Positions 15,758 through 23,055 of a stretch of DNA of 62,931 nt are shown one piece after another. The DNA comes from a virus. The notes beneath the pieces are model-generated. The model ran no database searches. It was not told where the DNA came from and worked only from the letters and a program-made list of their open reading frames with translations. Where the stretch lies: the IMG/VR virus record IMGVR_UViG_3300017782_000013, positions 1-62,931 of that record; one strand, 5' to 3'. Position 1 is the first letter of the stretch. The number at the start of each line of letters is the position of its first letter. The position numbers were made by a program, and so were the translations under genes.

Positions 15758-17937
15758 CAGTTTTCTCCTAATATATAATATGCTTCGACTTCTTCTTTCT
15801 CGCCGCACTTGCTAATTACTTCTGCGGTACTTTTGTGAAATTTATCTTCCACAAATTTTTTGTTCCAACCAATTGGGTGGATAATCCAATCGTTAGAATA
15901 TGTGCTGTTAGCGTATTGATGAAACAAAATCATATCTCTCTCAGGAATATAATTACAAATAGCTTTCCTGTAATGCTTTCCACCACGATATTCTTTTTTA
16001 CCATCTGAACCTATTTCGTACGAAACAAAACCCTCTCTATCAAACTCTTCTTCCATTCTTGCGAACGTCAGGTTGGTAAACTGTTCCCCAAATAAATCTT
16101 TGTTGAATTTGGTAATGTCGTCTATATGTTTAAGTTGAAACAATCGTGTTTCTTGGTTTCTGTAATTACCCTTGTATAAAAACATATTGTTGGAATTTGG
16201 TAATTGGACTGTATTAGTTTCATTAAACAAATTATTTATCTCTTCTTGTCTGATGAGTAATTTATTCGTATCTTTGACAAGACCACTAGAAGGCACAACG
16301 CCAACCTCATAACTTTCCAAATACATAAATCCATAACAACCATTCTTACCAAGAGGTAACAGACCCACATAGTTTACAAACGATTTGTTTATCCTCGTAT
16401 TTTCGTTAGCCAACTCCAAGTAGTTTGGTAAGGCATCATCAAACATATATTTGATAAGGTCTGAACCAAATACATTTTCGAGTATGTCAGACGTACTACT
16501 GTCCAAAGAAATAGTATTGTTAGTAAACGCTGATTTGACACTTTTTGACTTGATGAAAGAATCAATCGTCTTTAGTTTGTCAGAAGATATATTCTTTTTC
16601 ATGCCATCTGTCATGTTGTCTATCAATAACTTGAGTATCAACCAACGACTGTCTCGATTATCTACTCCGTTTCCAGTCAAATTAAAACCACCATCTCTTT
16701 CGACTGTACCGATATGTAAATCTTCTTTGTCTAATCTCCTCTTGTAACGTGAGCCATCTTTCAGGTCGGTATCACTTGGTTCAAATATATGTTTGGTAGT
16801 CATGCCCTCCGTAATTTCTAACTTCAATCCATGATTAGCGTTGTCGCAATAATCATGAATAAAATCCAATTTATCGTTTAACTCTCGCCTACGAATTTTC
16901 TTAAAGAAAGTAGAAAACGAATTGTTGTAGTTGGACACATCTCTCGTATTACGCAATTGAGACTCGCTCGACAATCGAGTAGAGTGAATAGAGTATTGCG
17001 TAGTTGGGTTAACTTCGCTATGTCTTTTACCCTCTCTCGAATTGTAGTCATACTGGTCATAGTGAGAAATGCGGAGCATTGTAAGAGGTACGCAATCTTC
17101 ATCAGTCACTAAGAAATTACATGATTGTCCAGACCTTTTTGAATCGCTACCATCATGAGGTTTCAAATATTCTGCACTAAAATCTAACCCTTGTAGAGTC
17201 TGCAAAGTACCATGTCCAACAATAGAAGAAAATTGTTTGCCCTCCGCAATATCATGCAATCCTTGACAAATATCCATTATCGTTTTGTTTTTAGTATTCA
17301 TTGTTCTAAACAAATCTTGACAAACAAAACCATGCTTGTTGTCGTGCAATAAAAACAAATGGTGTCCTGTTTCCAAATTTGAAAACTGATTGGAAAGAAA
17401 CGTGTCGTTGGGTATCTTTGTTTCGTTGGGGTTGATATCAACTAGGTCAATTTTTTCCGTAGGGAAATCTCGTTTGTTTGGTACATCAAAAATATTCCAT
17501 GTCCCTGTTGAATGATACACTTGTTTGATTGTAGTTTTAGCCAACGTAGTTGGGTGGGTTATAGTACCATCTGAGCCATGCCCTACTTCAAATTCTTGTA
17601 GAGCCGACTTTCCATGATTATATAATTCCTTGGCGACTTCTCTTGCGTCTCTATGTTTTAGTACAGGGTTCTGTCTGATGAACCAATCTGGGTGTATTTT
17701 TGAAAACTTTTTTGTAAGACTCAAACAAGAATTTTCAAACTCACTCTTTGTTCCCATGTAAAAGAATCTCAAGTTTGTTTCCTTGCCGAACTTCTTTTTG
17801 AACCCATACAAAAATTCCTGTACATCAAATCTAAAATCGGCTGACTTGAAATTGTATGCACGAATGGGATAATGCTTTGAAACTTCATACATATCTTTAC
17901 AACTGAAATTACCAAATCTTTGGTCAACTTGACTCAT
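15757..17937 (-). CDS. Large protein of unknown function in the MoxR/VWA module (726 aa)
   Basis: No domain recognised. The start has an excellent GAGGAG site preceded by the repeated TTATATATTA element. The protein is hydrophilic, rich in Asn, Asp and His, without membrane segments. Visible landmarks are HGKSALQEFEVGHGSDGT (about 108-125), FSSIVGHGTLQTLQG (about 236-250) and HDYCDNANHGLKL (about 361-373). The last is faintly like the N-box of GHKL ATPases, but no glycine-rich G1 box follows, so I do not assign that fold. It is co-directional with the AAA+, VWA and DUF3150-like genes and is the largest member of that operon; it may be the target or effector that the AAA+/VWA pair remodels. 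Confidence 0.85.
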   Translation of the reverse strand: MSQVDQRFGNFSCKDMYEVSKHYPIRAYNFKSADFRFDVQEFLYGFKKKFGKETNLRFFYMGTKSEFENSCLSLTKKFSKIHPDWFIRQNPVLKHRDAREVAKELYNHGKSALQEFEVGHGSDGTITHPTTLAKTTIKQVYHSTGTWNIFDVPNKRDFPTEKIDLVDINPNETKIPNDTFLSNQFSNLETGHHLFLLHDNKHGFVCQDLFRTMNTKNKTIMDICQGLHDIAEGKQFSSIVGHGTLQTLQGLDFSAEYLKPHDGSDSKRSGQSCNFLVTDEDCVPLTMLRISHYDQYDYNSREGKRHSEVNPTTQYSIHSTRLSSESQLRNTRDVSNYNNSFSTFFKKIRRRELNDKLDFIHDYCDNANHGLKLEITEGMTTKHIFEPSDTDLKDGSRYKRRLDKEDLHIGTVERDGGFNLTGNGVDNRDSRWLILKLLIDNMTDGMKKNISSDKLKTIDSFIKSKSVKSAFTNNTISLDSSTSDILENVFGSDLIKYMFDDALPNYLELANENTRINKSFVNYVGLLPLGKNGCYGFMYLESYEVGVVPSSGLVKDTNKLLIRQEEINNLFNETNTVQLPNSNNMFLYKGNYRNQETRLFQLKHIDDITKFNKDLFGEQFTNLTFARMEEEFDREGFVSYEIGSDGKKEYRGGKHYRKAICNYIPERDMILFHQYANSTYSNDWIIHPIGWNKKFVEDKFHKSTAEVISKCGEKEEVEAYYILGEN
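15765..15779 (-). promoter_or_regulatory. ATTATATATTAGGAG leader element
   Basis: Minus-strand ATTATATATTAGGAG joins an AT-rich decamer to the Shine-Dalgarno sequence of the 54-aa ORF. The same combination stands before the 726-aa gene, the VWA gene and the plus-strand tail-fibre gene at 49475. Confidence 0.5.
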
Positions 17938-17944
17938 AATAATG

Positions 17945-17962
17945 CTCCTCTAATATATAATT
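17945..17962 (-). promoter_or_regulatory. AATTATATATTAGAGGAG leader element
   Basis: Same element as at 15765, here placing GAGGAG 7 bases before the ATG of the 726-aa gene. It could be a translation enhancer, an internal promoter (TATATT-like -10) or a late-promoter type motif. Confidence 0.5.
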
Positions 17963-18019
17963 AATAAGCTATAAATAAAAATAGCGTTTGCACAATTTAC
18001 TTCTTTACTTCTTTACTTC

Positions 18020-19357
18020 TTATTGCTCGTCAGGTATGTAAGGTACTAGACGACCTTGGGTTGGTACAAAATTTGTTTCTCCATCTGGAGTAACAACCAA
18101 CCATAAAACAGGTTTGCTAGGTTGCCACTCGATTGGGTGCAAATATCCATCTGTGAAAATGCAACACGCTTCCCAGTTGATATTGTTTTCTTCCAAATAT
18201 GTCGGAATACATTGTGCATTTGTACCACCACCACCAATAGGTTTAATCATCTCTGCGAACCTATGGTAATCTTTTGGGAGATATATTTCGTCAGACACAA
18301 TACTTGTGTCCCAAAACAATATCCGTACACACTCTGGTCGCATACGTTCCAATATCTCTTGAACTTGCTCAACAAAAACTTTCAATTCTTTATGTATTGA
18401 ACCAGAACAATCGAACGCAATCACAATCTCTCCAACTTTGTCGGTATAGTCTGTCGGATAAATTGGGTTCACATCATCATACCCTCCAACATCTAAGATA
18501 CTTCTTGGGTTATATATTGCGTAAGTCTGGTCGTCTGCTCCTTGTTGCGAAACAAGAACAATGTCCTCGAACAAAGGTTGCCAACGAACTTTGATTGCCA
18601 TTTCTCCATCAATCATTTTGTTTGAGTTTGGCGAACCCTCTTGAATCAAATGTTTTGCGTGAGCAATCATGTTGTCCAAATGCTCGACCATTTCTTGCAT
18701 GGCTTTTGCTTTTTCTTGGACAGATTGATTTGACTTGTCGCCATCTGAATCTCCATCATCAAAACCACCAAACTCCATCTCGTCAGTTGGTTCTCCGTCT
18801 GGACTCCACTTGCCACCCTCTTTTTCTTTTTCTTGTTTCTGTTTTTGTAGGTGCTTGAAAATCTTGAGTGGACTCCAACCACGATAAGACTCGTCCCAAA
18901 GACAACCCTCGATAAATTCAACACACGTTCTGTCTGGGTCTAGTTGGTCTATCCAATCGTTGACTTGATAGTCTGCTGAAATTCCTGTTAGTTGAGCATC
19001 AATCTTGAACAATCTTTTACAGATGAAAGTATGCTTGAGTAGGATATGACAACATTCGTGGCACATGACAAAATTCACTTCTTTTTGAGTGAGCGTGTCC
19101 ATAAACTCTTTACAGAAAACCATATCCCACCCGTTTGTATACGCTGTAAATGAATATGAACCATCTGGACTCGGAGCGGAAACAATCGAAATTTCTCCGC
19201 ACATCATAAATGGTAACAATGCTCTGAGAGTCGGGTGTTTACCAATCATAATTTTTGCTCTCATCAATGGTCGATAATCTTGTATCGGCATTTTGTGTTG
19301 CGATACCAGTTGCGTGGTCTTGCCGAATGTACTTGTTGTTGATGTTGTACCTGCCAT
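18020..19357 (-). CDS. VWA protein with metallopeptidase-like N-terminus (DUF2201/COG3864 type)
   Basis: A 445-residue protein. The N-terminal domain has the zinc-peptidase motif HECCH (H100, E101, H104) within VNFVMCHECCHILLKHTF. A Lys/Glu/Asp-rich linker follows (about 170-215). The C-terminal VWA domain has the MIDAS sequence DCSGS at 316-320 and a later FTDGY. This layout matches DUF2201-type proteins, which pair with MoxR-type AAA+ ATPases; the ATPase gene lies directly upstream. VWA/MoxR pairs act as metal-insertion or protein-remodelling chaperones (CobS/CobT, NorQ/NorD, RavA/ViaA). ATG 19357 is chosen for AGGAG 7 bases upstream. The intact HExxH suggests possible proteolysis, which is untested. 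Confidence 0.88.
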   Translation of the reverse strand: MAGTTSTTSTFGKTTQLVSQHKMPIQDYRPLMRAKIMIGKHPTLRALLPFMMCGEISIVSAPSPDGSYSFTAYTNGWDMVFCKEFMDTLTQKEVNFVMCHECCHILLKHTFICKRLFKIDAQLTGISADYQVNDWIDQLDPDRTCVEFIEGCLWDESYRGWSPLKIFKHLQKQKQEKEKEGGKWSPDGEPTDEMEFGGFDDGDSDGDKSNQSVQEKAKAMQEMVEHLDNMIAHAKHLIQEGSPNSNKMIDGEMAIKVRWQPLFEDIVLVSQQGADDQTYAIYNPRSILDVGGYDDVNPIYPTDYTDKVGEIVIAFDCSGSIHKELKVFVEQVQEILERMRPECVRILFWDTSIVSDEIYLPKDYHRFAEMIKPIGGGGTNAQCIPTYLEENNINWEACCIFTDGYLHPIEWQPSKPVLWLVVTPDGETNFVPTQGRLVPYIPDEQ

Positions 19358-19364
19358 TTTGAAT

Positions 19365-19383
19365 CTCCTTGTAATATATAATT
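19365..19383 (-). promoter_or_regulatory. AAATTATATATTACAAGGAG leader element
   Basis: Third minus-strand copy of the AT-rich decamer plus GGAG, here before the VWA gene, with four bases (CAA-G) between the decamer and GGAG. Confidence 0.5.
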
Positions 19384-19426
19384 TGTTAGTGTCTGTGGTG
19401 CGGTCGTATGCTAGACAAAATAGACA

Positions 19427-19444
19427 GACGGCTGTTTTGCCGTC
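19427..19444. repeat. Dispersed hairpin repeat B
   Basis: GACGGCTGTTTTGCCGTC, a perfect 6-bp stem with a 6-base loop, lies between the AAA+ stop (19459) and the VWA start. On the minus strand it is followed by TGTCTATTTTG, so it may be a weak terminator or an mRNA-stabilising hairpin. The core GACGGCTGTTTTGCCGT is identical to repeat C at 21868. Confidence 0.7.
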
Positions 19445-19458
19445 CGCCAATATAACGA

Positions 19459-20562
19459 CTACCCAAATATTAAATCTGAATTTTCGACAACCCACTTATC
19501 GAAACCGACCAATGATTTTGTCATTTTCTTGTCAATGTGCATAAGTGAAAAACAGAAAGTCGAGATGATTTGCTCGTCCGAAAACCGCTTCATGTACTTC
19601 CAAAACTTTTGAGCGTTCTCGATTGATTCGTCTTTTGCGAATTGGACACACGCCAAACACTGCATATACTGAACCATTGGTGCTGTTGGAATTGGTGCTT
19701 TGTCTGGGTCTGCGATAATGTCCGTTGGTGCGGTAACGTCTTTTGCCACTTGCATGAAAACAAGTAAATCATTTGCAAATGCTTCGCCAGATAATCCACC
19801 CAACATAGCCCTCAAGTTGTTGTCTTTTTTATCGACAGGTTGCCATTCATCAACGTAAGCATCTCTATTTACATAAACCCTAAATGAACGCTCCAATGAA
19901 CGTGGAGTACAAAACTGTCTGTTTGGGTGTTTGGGGTTCATAATGTAAGGGTTGTTTTCTTGACCCGATTGACGATAGTCTGCCAACACTTCTGGTTTGT
20001 GCATCAAAAACGCAAGGCAACTTGAGTCCCAATTGTTTTGTGAACCATACACAATCAACTCTTTTGGAGTAACATTCTTCAAATGTAGAACTGACAAGCG
20101 ATTGCCAAAGTGTGCTTCGATAAAGTCTCCGAGTCCATCTTGAGTACGATTAGATGTACCAAAAACAATTGAACCATCTGGTAATTGTTTACCCATAAGG
20201 TTGTGTTCCTGAATCAAACGAGTGAATATAAGTTTGACCGACCTAGCACATTTCAAAACTTCGTCAAGCATAATGATAAGTGGTTTGTTCTCGTCCAACT
20301 TGTAACGCTCGTTCAACCATGTCTCCAGAACACCCTTTGAAACATTTGGTACAGTCAAACCATTGTCTTGAACTGTCTCGGTAGGACAGTCAATATATAA
20401 ATAGTTATATTTGTCGCCATACTTGTCCATCAATTGCTTGAGAGCGGTTGACTTACCCTGACCCGCACCACCAACAATAAGTTTGGATATTTCTGGGTCT
20501 GCCATAATCATGGTTGGTAACGAATTGATTGATACTTCGGTTGCTTTGATTTCTCTACTCAT
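19459..20562 (-). CDS. MoxR-type AAA+ ATPase
   Basis: A 367-residue ATPase. Walker A GGAGQGKST (31-39), Walker B LIIMLDE (95-101) and a sensor-1-like Asn in VFGTSNRT (about 133-140) are present. A C-terminal lid domain follows (TPRSLERSF). This fits the CobS/CbbQ/NorQ branch of MoxR ATPases, which work with a VWA partner; the VWA gene is next in the operon. ATG 20562 is chosen because GAGGAG lies 7 bases upstream; a TTG at 20577 would swallow that site. It probably forms a hexameric remodelling machine in the cytoplasm. The substrate is unknown. Confidence 0.9.
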   Translation of the reverse strand: MSREIKATEVSINSLPTMIMADPEISKLIVGGAGQGKSTALKQLMDKYGDKYNYLYIDCPTETVQDNGLTVPNVSKGVLETWLNERYKLDENKPLIIMLDEVLKCARSVKLIFTRLIQEHNLMGKQLPDGSIVFGTSNRTQDGLGDFIEAHFGNRLSVLHLKNVTPKELIVYGSQNNWDSSCLAFLMHKPEVLADYRQSGQENNPYIMNPKHPNRQFCTPRSLERSFRVYVNRDAYVDEWQPVDKKDNNLRAMLGGLSGEAFANDLLVFMQVAKDVTAPTDIIADPDKAPIPTAPMVQYMQCLACVQFAKDESIENAQKFWKYMKRFSDEQIISTFCFSLMHIDKKMTKSLVGFDKWVVENSDLIFG

Positions 20563-20588
20563 TTTATTGCTCCTCAAATATGTATTTA

Positions 20589-21488
20589 TTAAATGTTGAA
20601 TTTCTTTAAGATTGCTTCCATGTCAGATTTGACTTTCAAGCGTGTGTCGTCATTGTCTCGCAAGGTTTCAAAGTCGTTTACCTTGTCCCGCTGAATTGGA
20701 CTCATGGCTTTCTCGAAATCTGTAATTAGAGAACTAATCTTTGTGTTGTTGCCAATGTTGAAAGCATTGAGAATGTTGACCAATTCCAGATGGTTGAGCA
20801 TAGACGATTCTTGAAAACGATTTGGTTTAACCACTTCGTTGCCATGCTTGTCCTTGATTGCTTGACTCGAAAACGCTTTGATAATATGTCTTACAGAATC
20901 AAGAATCCTGTCTTGCGTTTGCTCCTCGACTTTCTCCAAATTGCGGATATGGTCTTGTTTTGCTTTTTCCTTGATAAAGTCAACGTGTTCATCAATCGCA
21001 TCAAGTCGTTCATCTTGCATATCGGACAGAGCATTGAGATTGTAAGTAAAAGAAAATTTTGCCCTCGCTTGTTTGAATGTCGGGTACATACTCGCATCAA
21101 AACCATTGGGGTCGTTGTCTTTTGCTCTTTGAATCATTTGACGATAAGTCTTTTCGTCTGGCAAAAACTGTTCAACAAGGTCGTTGAAATCAGACTCAAA
21201 CTTGTCCACATACTTCTTGAAATTCTCGAAATATGTAACGTCAAGAGACACCAACTTCAAACTGCCATGCCAATCAAGAGTCCGTCTTTTTAGGTTGTTG
21301 ATGAAATCTTGCCTTTTCAAACGAATAGCCTTGTAAACTGGGTCGTCTGCGGATAGGTCGGTTGTCGCATTGTGAACGGCAACACCCTTGACAGATTCGT
21401 TGAGTTTATCGGTATTGACTCTATGTTTGCGAGTCAACCCCAAAAGGGTACATTCATACCCGAACACAATGTAGTTGTTTTGTAACAT
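20589..21488 (-). CDS. DUF3150-like protein (299 aa)
   Basis: A hydrophilic, mostly helical protein with a central segment (SMYPTFKQARAKFSFTYNLN) like the conserved block of DUF3150 proteins. DUF3150 genes are typically neighbours of CobS/NorQ-like AAA+ and VWA genes, and that order is seen here. The start codon overlaps the stop of the 80-aa ORF by one base. There is no catalytic motif; it may be a substrate adaptor of the ATPase. Family assignment is from recognition of pattern and context, not from a search. Confidence 0.6.
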   Translation of the reverse strand: MLQNNYIVFGYECTLLGLTRKHRVNTDKLNESVKGVAVHNATTDLSADDPVYKAIRLKRQDFINNLKRRTLDWHGSLKLVSLDVTYFENFKKYVDKFESDFNDLVEQFLPDEKTYRQMIQRAKDNDPNGFDASMYPTFKQARAKFSFTYNLNALSDMQDERLDAIDEHVDFIKEKAKQDHIRNLEKVEEQTQDRILDSVRHIIKAFSSQAIKDKHGNEVVKPNRFQESSMLNHLELVNILNAFNIGNNTKISSLITDFEKAMSPIQRDKVNDFETLRDNDDTRLKVKSDMEAILKKFNI

Positions 21489-21730
21489 TACTTGTCCTCC
21501 ATTTTTGTAGTCATATGATTTATATGGTCTAGTAACGGAGTTACTTGTCCCTTTGTTACGGCTTCAACGAATTTATCCACGTTAAAGTTTGGGTTGTCCT
21601 CCGAAAAGAAAAACGACAATCCGTTCATTGAAATCGTAGGGTTGTATCTATCTTCTGGGTCGTTAGTATTTCGTAACAACTCAGCTATAGCCATGTAATG
21701 TTTCTTAGTGAATAATGGTTTCTTACTCAT
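21488..21730 (-). CDS. Hypothetical protein, first gene of the MoxR/VWA operon (80 aa)
   Basis: AAGGAG lies 9-10 bases before the ATG, and a -10/-35 pair (21766-21794) lies upstream. The product (MSKKPLFTKKHYMAIAELLRN...) is a small soluble protein with the look of a phage accessory protein. No family recognised. It overlaps the DUF3150-like gene by one base. Confidence 0.65.
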   Translation of the reverse strand: MSKKPLFTKKHYMAIAELLRNTNDPEDRYNPTISMNGLSFFFSEDNPNFNVDKFVEAVTKGQVTPLLDHINHMTTKMEDK

Positions 21731-21765
21731 AGGTCTGAACTCCTTTTTCGTTAATGTAAAGTCTT

Positions 21766-21794
21766 ATTGTAAAGTATGTAAATCAAAAAAACAA
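21766..21794 (-). promoter_or_regulatory. Sigma70-like promoter for the MoxR/VWA operon
   Basis: Minus strand: -35 TTGTTT (21794-21789), 17-base spacer, -10 TACAAT (21771-21766), about 35 bases before the ATG at 21730. A second TTTACA/TTACAT pair overlaps it slightly downstream. Confidence 0.5.
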
Positions 21795-21827
21795 GCGAAA
21801 TGTTTTGTGCTGGTAAAACTGAACTAC

Positions 21828-21851
21828 CCAAATACATAATTGGATATTTGG
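21828..21851. promoter_or_regulatory. Inverted repeat upstream of the promoter (operator candidate)
   Basis: CCAAATA (21828-21834) and TATTTGG (21845-21851) are perfect 7-base arms separated by 10 bases, one helical-turn geometry suitable for a dimeric regulator. It lies 34 bases upstream of the -35 box. Confidence 0.4.
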
Positions 21852-21867
21852 TAAGTAAAATAGGCTG

Positions 21868-21883
21868 ACGGCTGTTTTGCCGT
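21868..21883. repeat. Dispersed hairpin repeat C
   Basis: ACGGCTGTTTTGCCGT followed by ACGGCTAT. It shares CTGACGGC-N6-GCCGTACGGCTAT with repeat D at 22375, and its 17-base core is identical to repeat B. Confidence 0.7.
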
Positions 21884-22026
21884 ACGGCTATATAAGAACC
21901 AAACACACACGCAATATTCCGCTTCGTTATCGTAGACAACCGACAACAAAGCCACAATACCATGCGAGTTGTTTTTATACAACAGATAAGGGAAACTATC
22001 GTAAAATATAAGATAAGGTTTTTTTG

Positions 22027-22321
22027 TGTCTTAACTGTCCTACAACGATTGATGATTGGGACACTCCGAAACCAGTTGTTTATATAGTCGTGTCCCAACT
22101 GTCCTAAGTGTCTTAGTCTAAATATGTAATATAGATATTTATATATACGGAGATTTTGTTTTTGACACACTCGCCAATCTGCCCTCGACCGCCAAAGATT
22201 CTCAAACCGCTCGCACATATACCCTTTTTTGTTGGGACACTTAGGACAGTTGGGACAGTTGGCTTGTACTAGCCGTTTGGGGCGACTTGAGATGACTCAA
22301 TGTTTATATATTTTGGGACAG
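22027..22321. repeat. Array of about ten 9-base iterons (TTRGGACAS)
   Basis: Units occur on both strands: two on the minus strand at 22027-22044, one on the plus at 22056-22064, three in tandem on the minus at 22090-22116, three in tandem on the plus at 22232-22258 (TTGGGACAC, TTAGGACAG, TTGGGACAG) and one at 22313-22321. The inner two triplets form a perfect 22-base inverted repeat (22091-22112 and 22236-22257) around a 123-base AT-rich centre. Confidence 0.75.
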
Positions 22322-22374
22322 GCACATTAGCGGCACCTACGCCCGTATGATAAACTTCCGAATTATATAATCTG

Positions 22375-22390
22375 ACGGCAATCTTGCCGT
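22375..22390. repeat. Dispersed hairpin repeat D
   Basis: ACGGCAATCTTGCCGT, 7-bp stem, 2-base loop, followed by ACGGCTAT as in repeat C. Confidence 0.7.
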
Positions 22391-22465
22391 ACGGCTATTT
22401 TATCAGGACAATCCTCACTAATTTAGTAATCGACCCGCACCCACGCATACGCACATGGCGACAAG

Positions 22466-22480
22466 TAACTGGCTTCAATA
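22466..22480. repeat. 15-base direct repeat, copy 1
   Basis: TAACTGGCTTCAATA, identical to 24117-24131. Both copies lie in the only two long non-coding regions that flank the leader operon. Confidence 0.6.
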
Positions 22481-22535
22481 TCCAAATTTCTAAATACCTG
22501 CATGACGAGCGACACCAGTTCCCAAAAATTAAAGA

Positions 22536-22571
22536 CAAAAAAAAAGGGTAGAGCCGTTAAGCCCTACCCTT
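22536..22571 (-). terminator. Strong terminator ending the leader operon
   Basis: Stem AAGGGTAG (22544-22551) / CTACCCTT (22564-22571) with two further inner pairs. On the minus strand it is followed by a run of nine T. It starts 6 bases after the stop of the 69-aa membrane protein. Confidence 0.85.
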
Positions 22572-22577
22572 CACTAC

Positions 22578-22787
22578 TTAGAGTGGCAAGTCCATTTGCT
22601 TAGACTCTTTACTCTCGACTGCATTTGTAATGTCAGTCCATTTGATGATAGTCTTATCATCAGCTAGTTGCTTCTTACGTTTGTAGTCAGCATATTCCAT
22701 ACCGATTGCAAAACATACTGCACCGAAGAAGAACAACATAGCGAGAAACAACGCTACTTCGTTGTGTGTCATGATGTCGTTACACAT
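22578..22787 (-). CDS. Small single-pass membrane protein (69 aa)
   Basis: ATG 22787 is preferred because AAAGGAGG lies 8 bases before it; an upstream ATG at 22820 has no such site. Residues about 10-31 (EVALFLAMLFFFGAVCFAIG) form one transmembrane segment, followed by a basic cytoplasmic tail (YKRKKQ). As an early gene it may affect the host membrane, for example superinfection exclusion; this is only inference. Confidence 0.65.
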   Translation of the reverse strand: MCNDIMTHNEVALFLAMLFFFGAVCFAIGMEYADYKRKKQLADDKTIIKWTDITNAVESKESKQMDLPL

Positions 22788-22791
22788 AATA

Positions 22792-22980
22792 TTAACCTCC
22801 TTTCTGGTCGAGTTTATCAAGTTCTGCTTTTAACTTCTCCCAAGAGGACTCAACGTCTATCTTCTTGATGTCCCGCTCTATTTCATAATGTCTTTTGACA
22901 TACGGTAGAAGTGCTCCAAAAATTTCTTCATCGGTTACTGCTCCACGTCCTGCGTTGGTCGCCACCTTTTTATTGTTCAT
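22792..22980 (-). CDS. Small hypothetical early protein (62 aa)
   Basis: A charged helical product (YVKRHYEIERDIKKIDVESS, then WEKLKAELDKLDQ). Its last codons contain the Shine-Dalgarno sequence of the next gene (AAA GGA GGT TAA). AGGAG lies 13 bases before the ATG, which is a long spacing. Function unknown. Confidence 0.55.
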   Translation of the reverse strand: MNNKKVATNAGRGAVTDEEIFGALLPYVKRHYEIERDIKKIDVESSWEKLKAELDKLDQKGG

Positions 22981-23004
22981 AATGTTTTAACAGCTCCTAG
23001 TATT

Positions 23005-23034
23005 TAAAAAAGTGAGGGGAGCGAACTCCCCTCC
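23005..23034 (-). terminator. Rho-independent terminator with UUCG tetraloop
   Basis: Perfect 8-bp stem GAGGGGAG (23014-23021) / CTCCCCTC (23026-23033). The minus-strand loop is TTCG and it is followed by ACTTTTTT. It separates the 294-aa gene from the two small genes, so these are expressed by read-through. Confidence 0.85.
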
Positions 23035-23055
23035 CAAGTAGTGCTGATTAAGAAG

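Larger units (their letters stand above)
21731..22577. other. 843-base non-coding region (candidate replication origin or control region)
   Basis: No gene is supported here. It carries, from right to left in the direction of transcription, a terminator at 22536-22571, one copy of a 15-base repeat (22466-22480), hairpin repeats at 22375 and 21868, an array of 9-base iterons (22027-22321), an AT-rich stretch (22116-22160), an inverted repeat (21828-21851) and a promoter-like pair (21766-21794). The combination of iterons and an AT-rich stretch is the usual look of an origin, but this is inference. Confidence 0.55.

Noticed and set aside
15757-17937. GHKL (HSP90/gyrase-type) ATPase assignment for the 726-aa protein
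   Set aside because: Only a weak N-box resemblance (DNANHG) is present; no G1 or G2 glycine boxes follow at the expected distance.
20790-21293. 167-codon plus-strand frame opposite the DUF3150-like gene
   Set aside because: Shadow of the real gene; no RBS and no neighbouring plus-strand genes.
21751-22218. Open frame of 155 codons on the minus strand
   Set aside because: It runs through the iteron array and hairpin repeats, has an unnatural Cys/Ile/Leu-rich composition, no clear RBS and no recognisable domain. The region behaves as non-coding.
22027-22321. CRISPR array interpretation of the short repeats
   Set aside because: Units are only 9 bases, occur on both strands and partly in direct tandem; there are no uniform spacers and no cas genes (the Cas4-like nuclease belongs to the replication operon).
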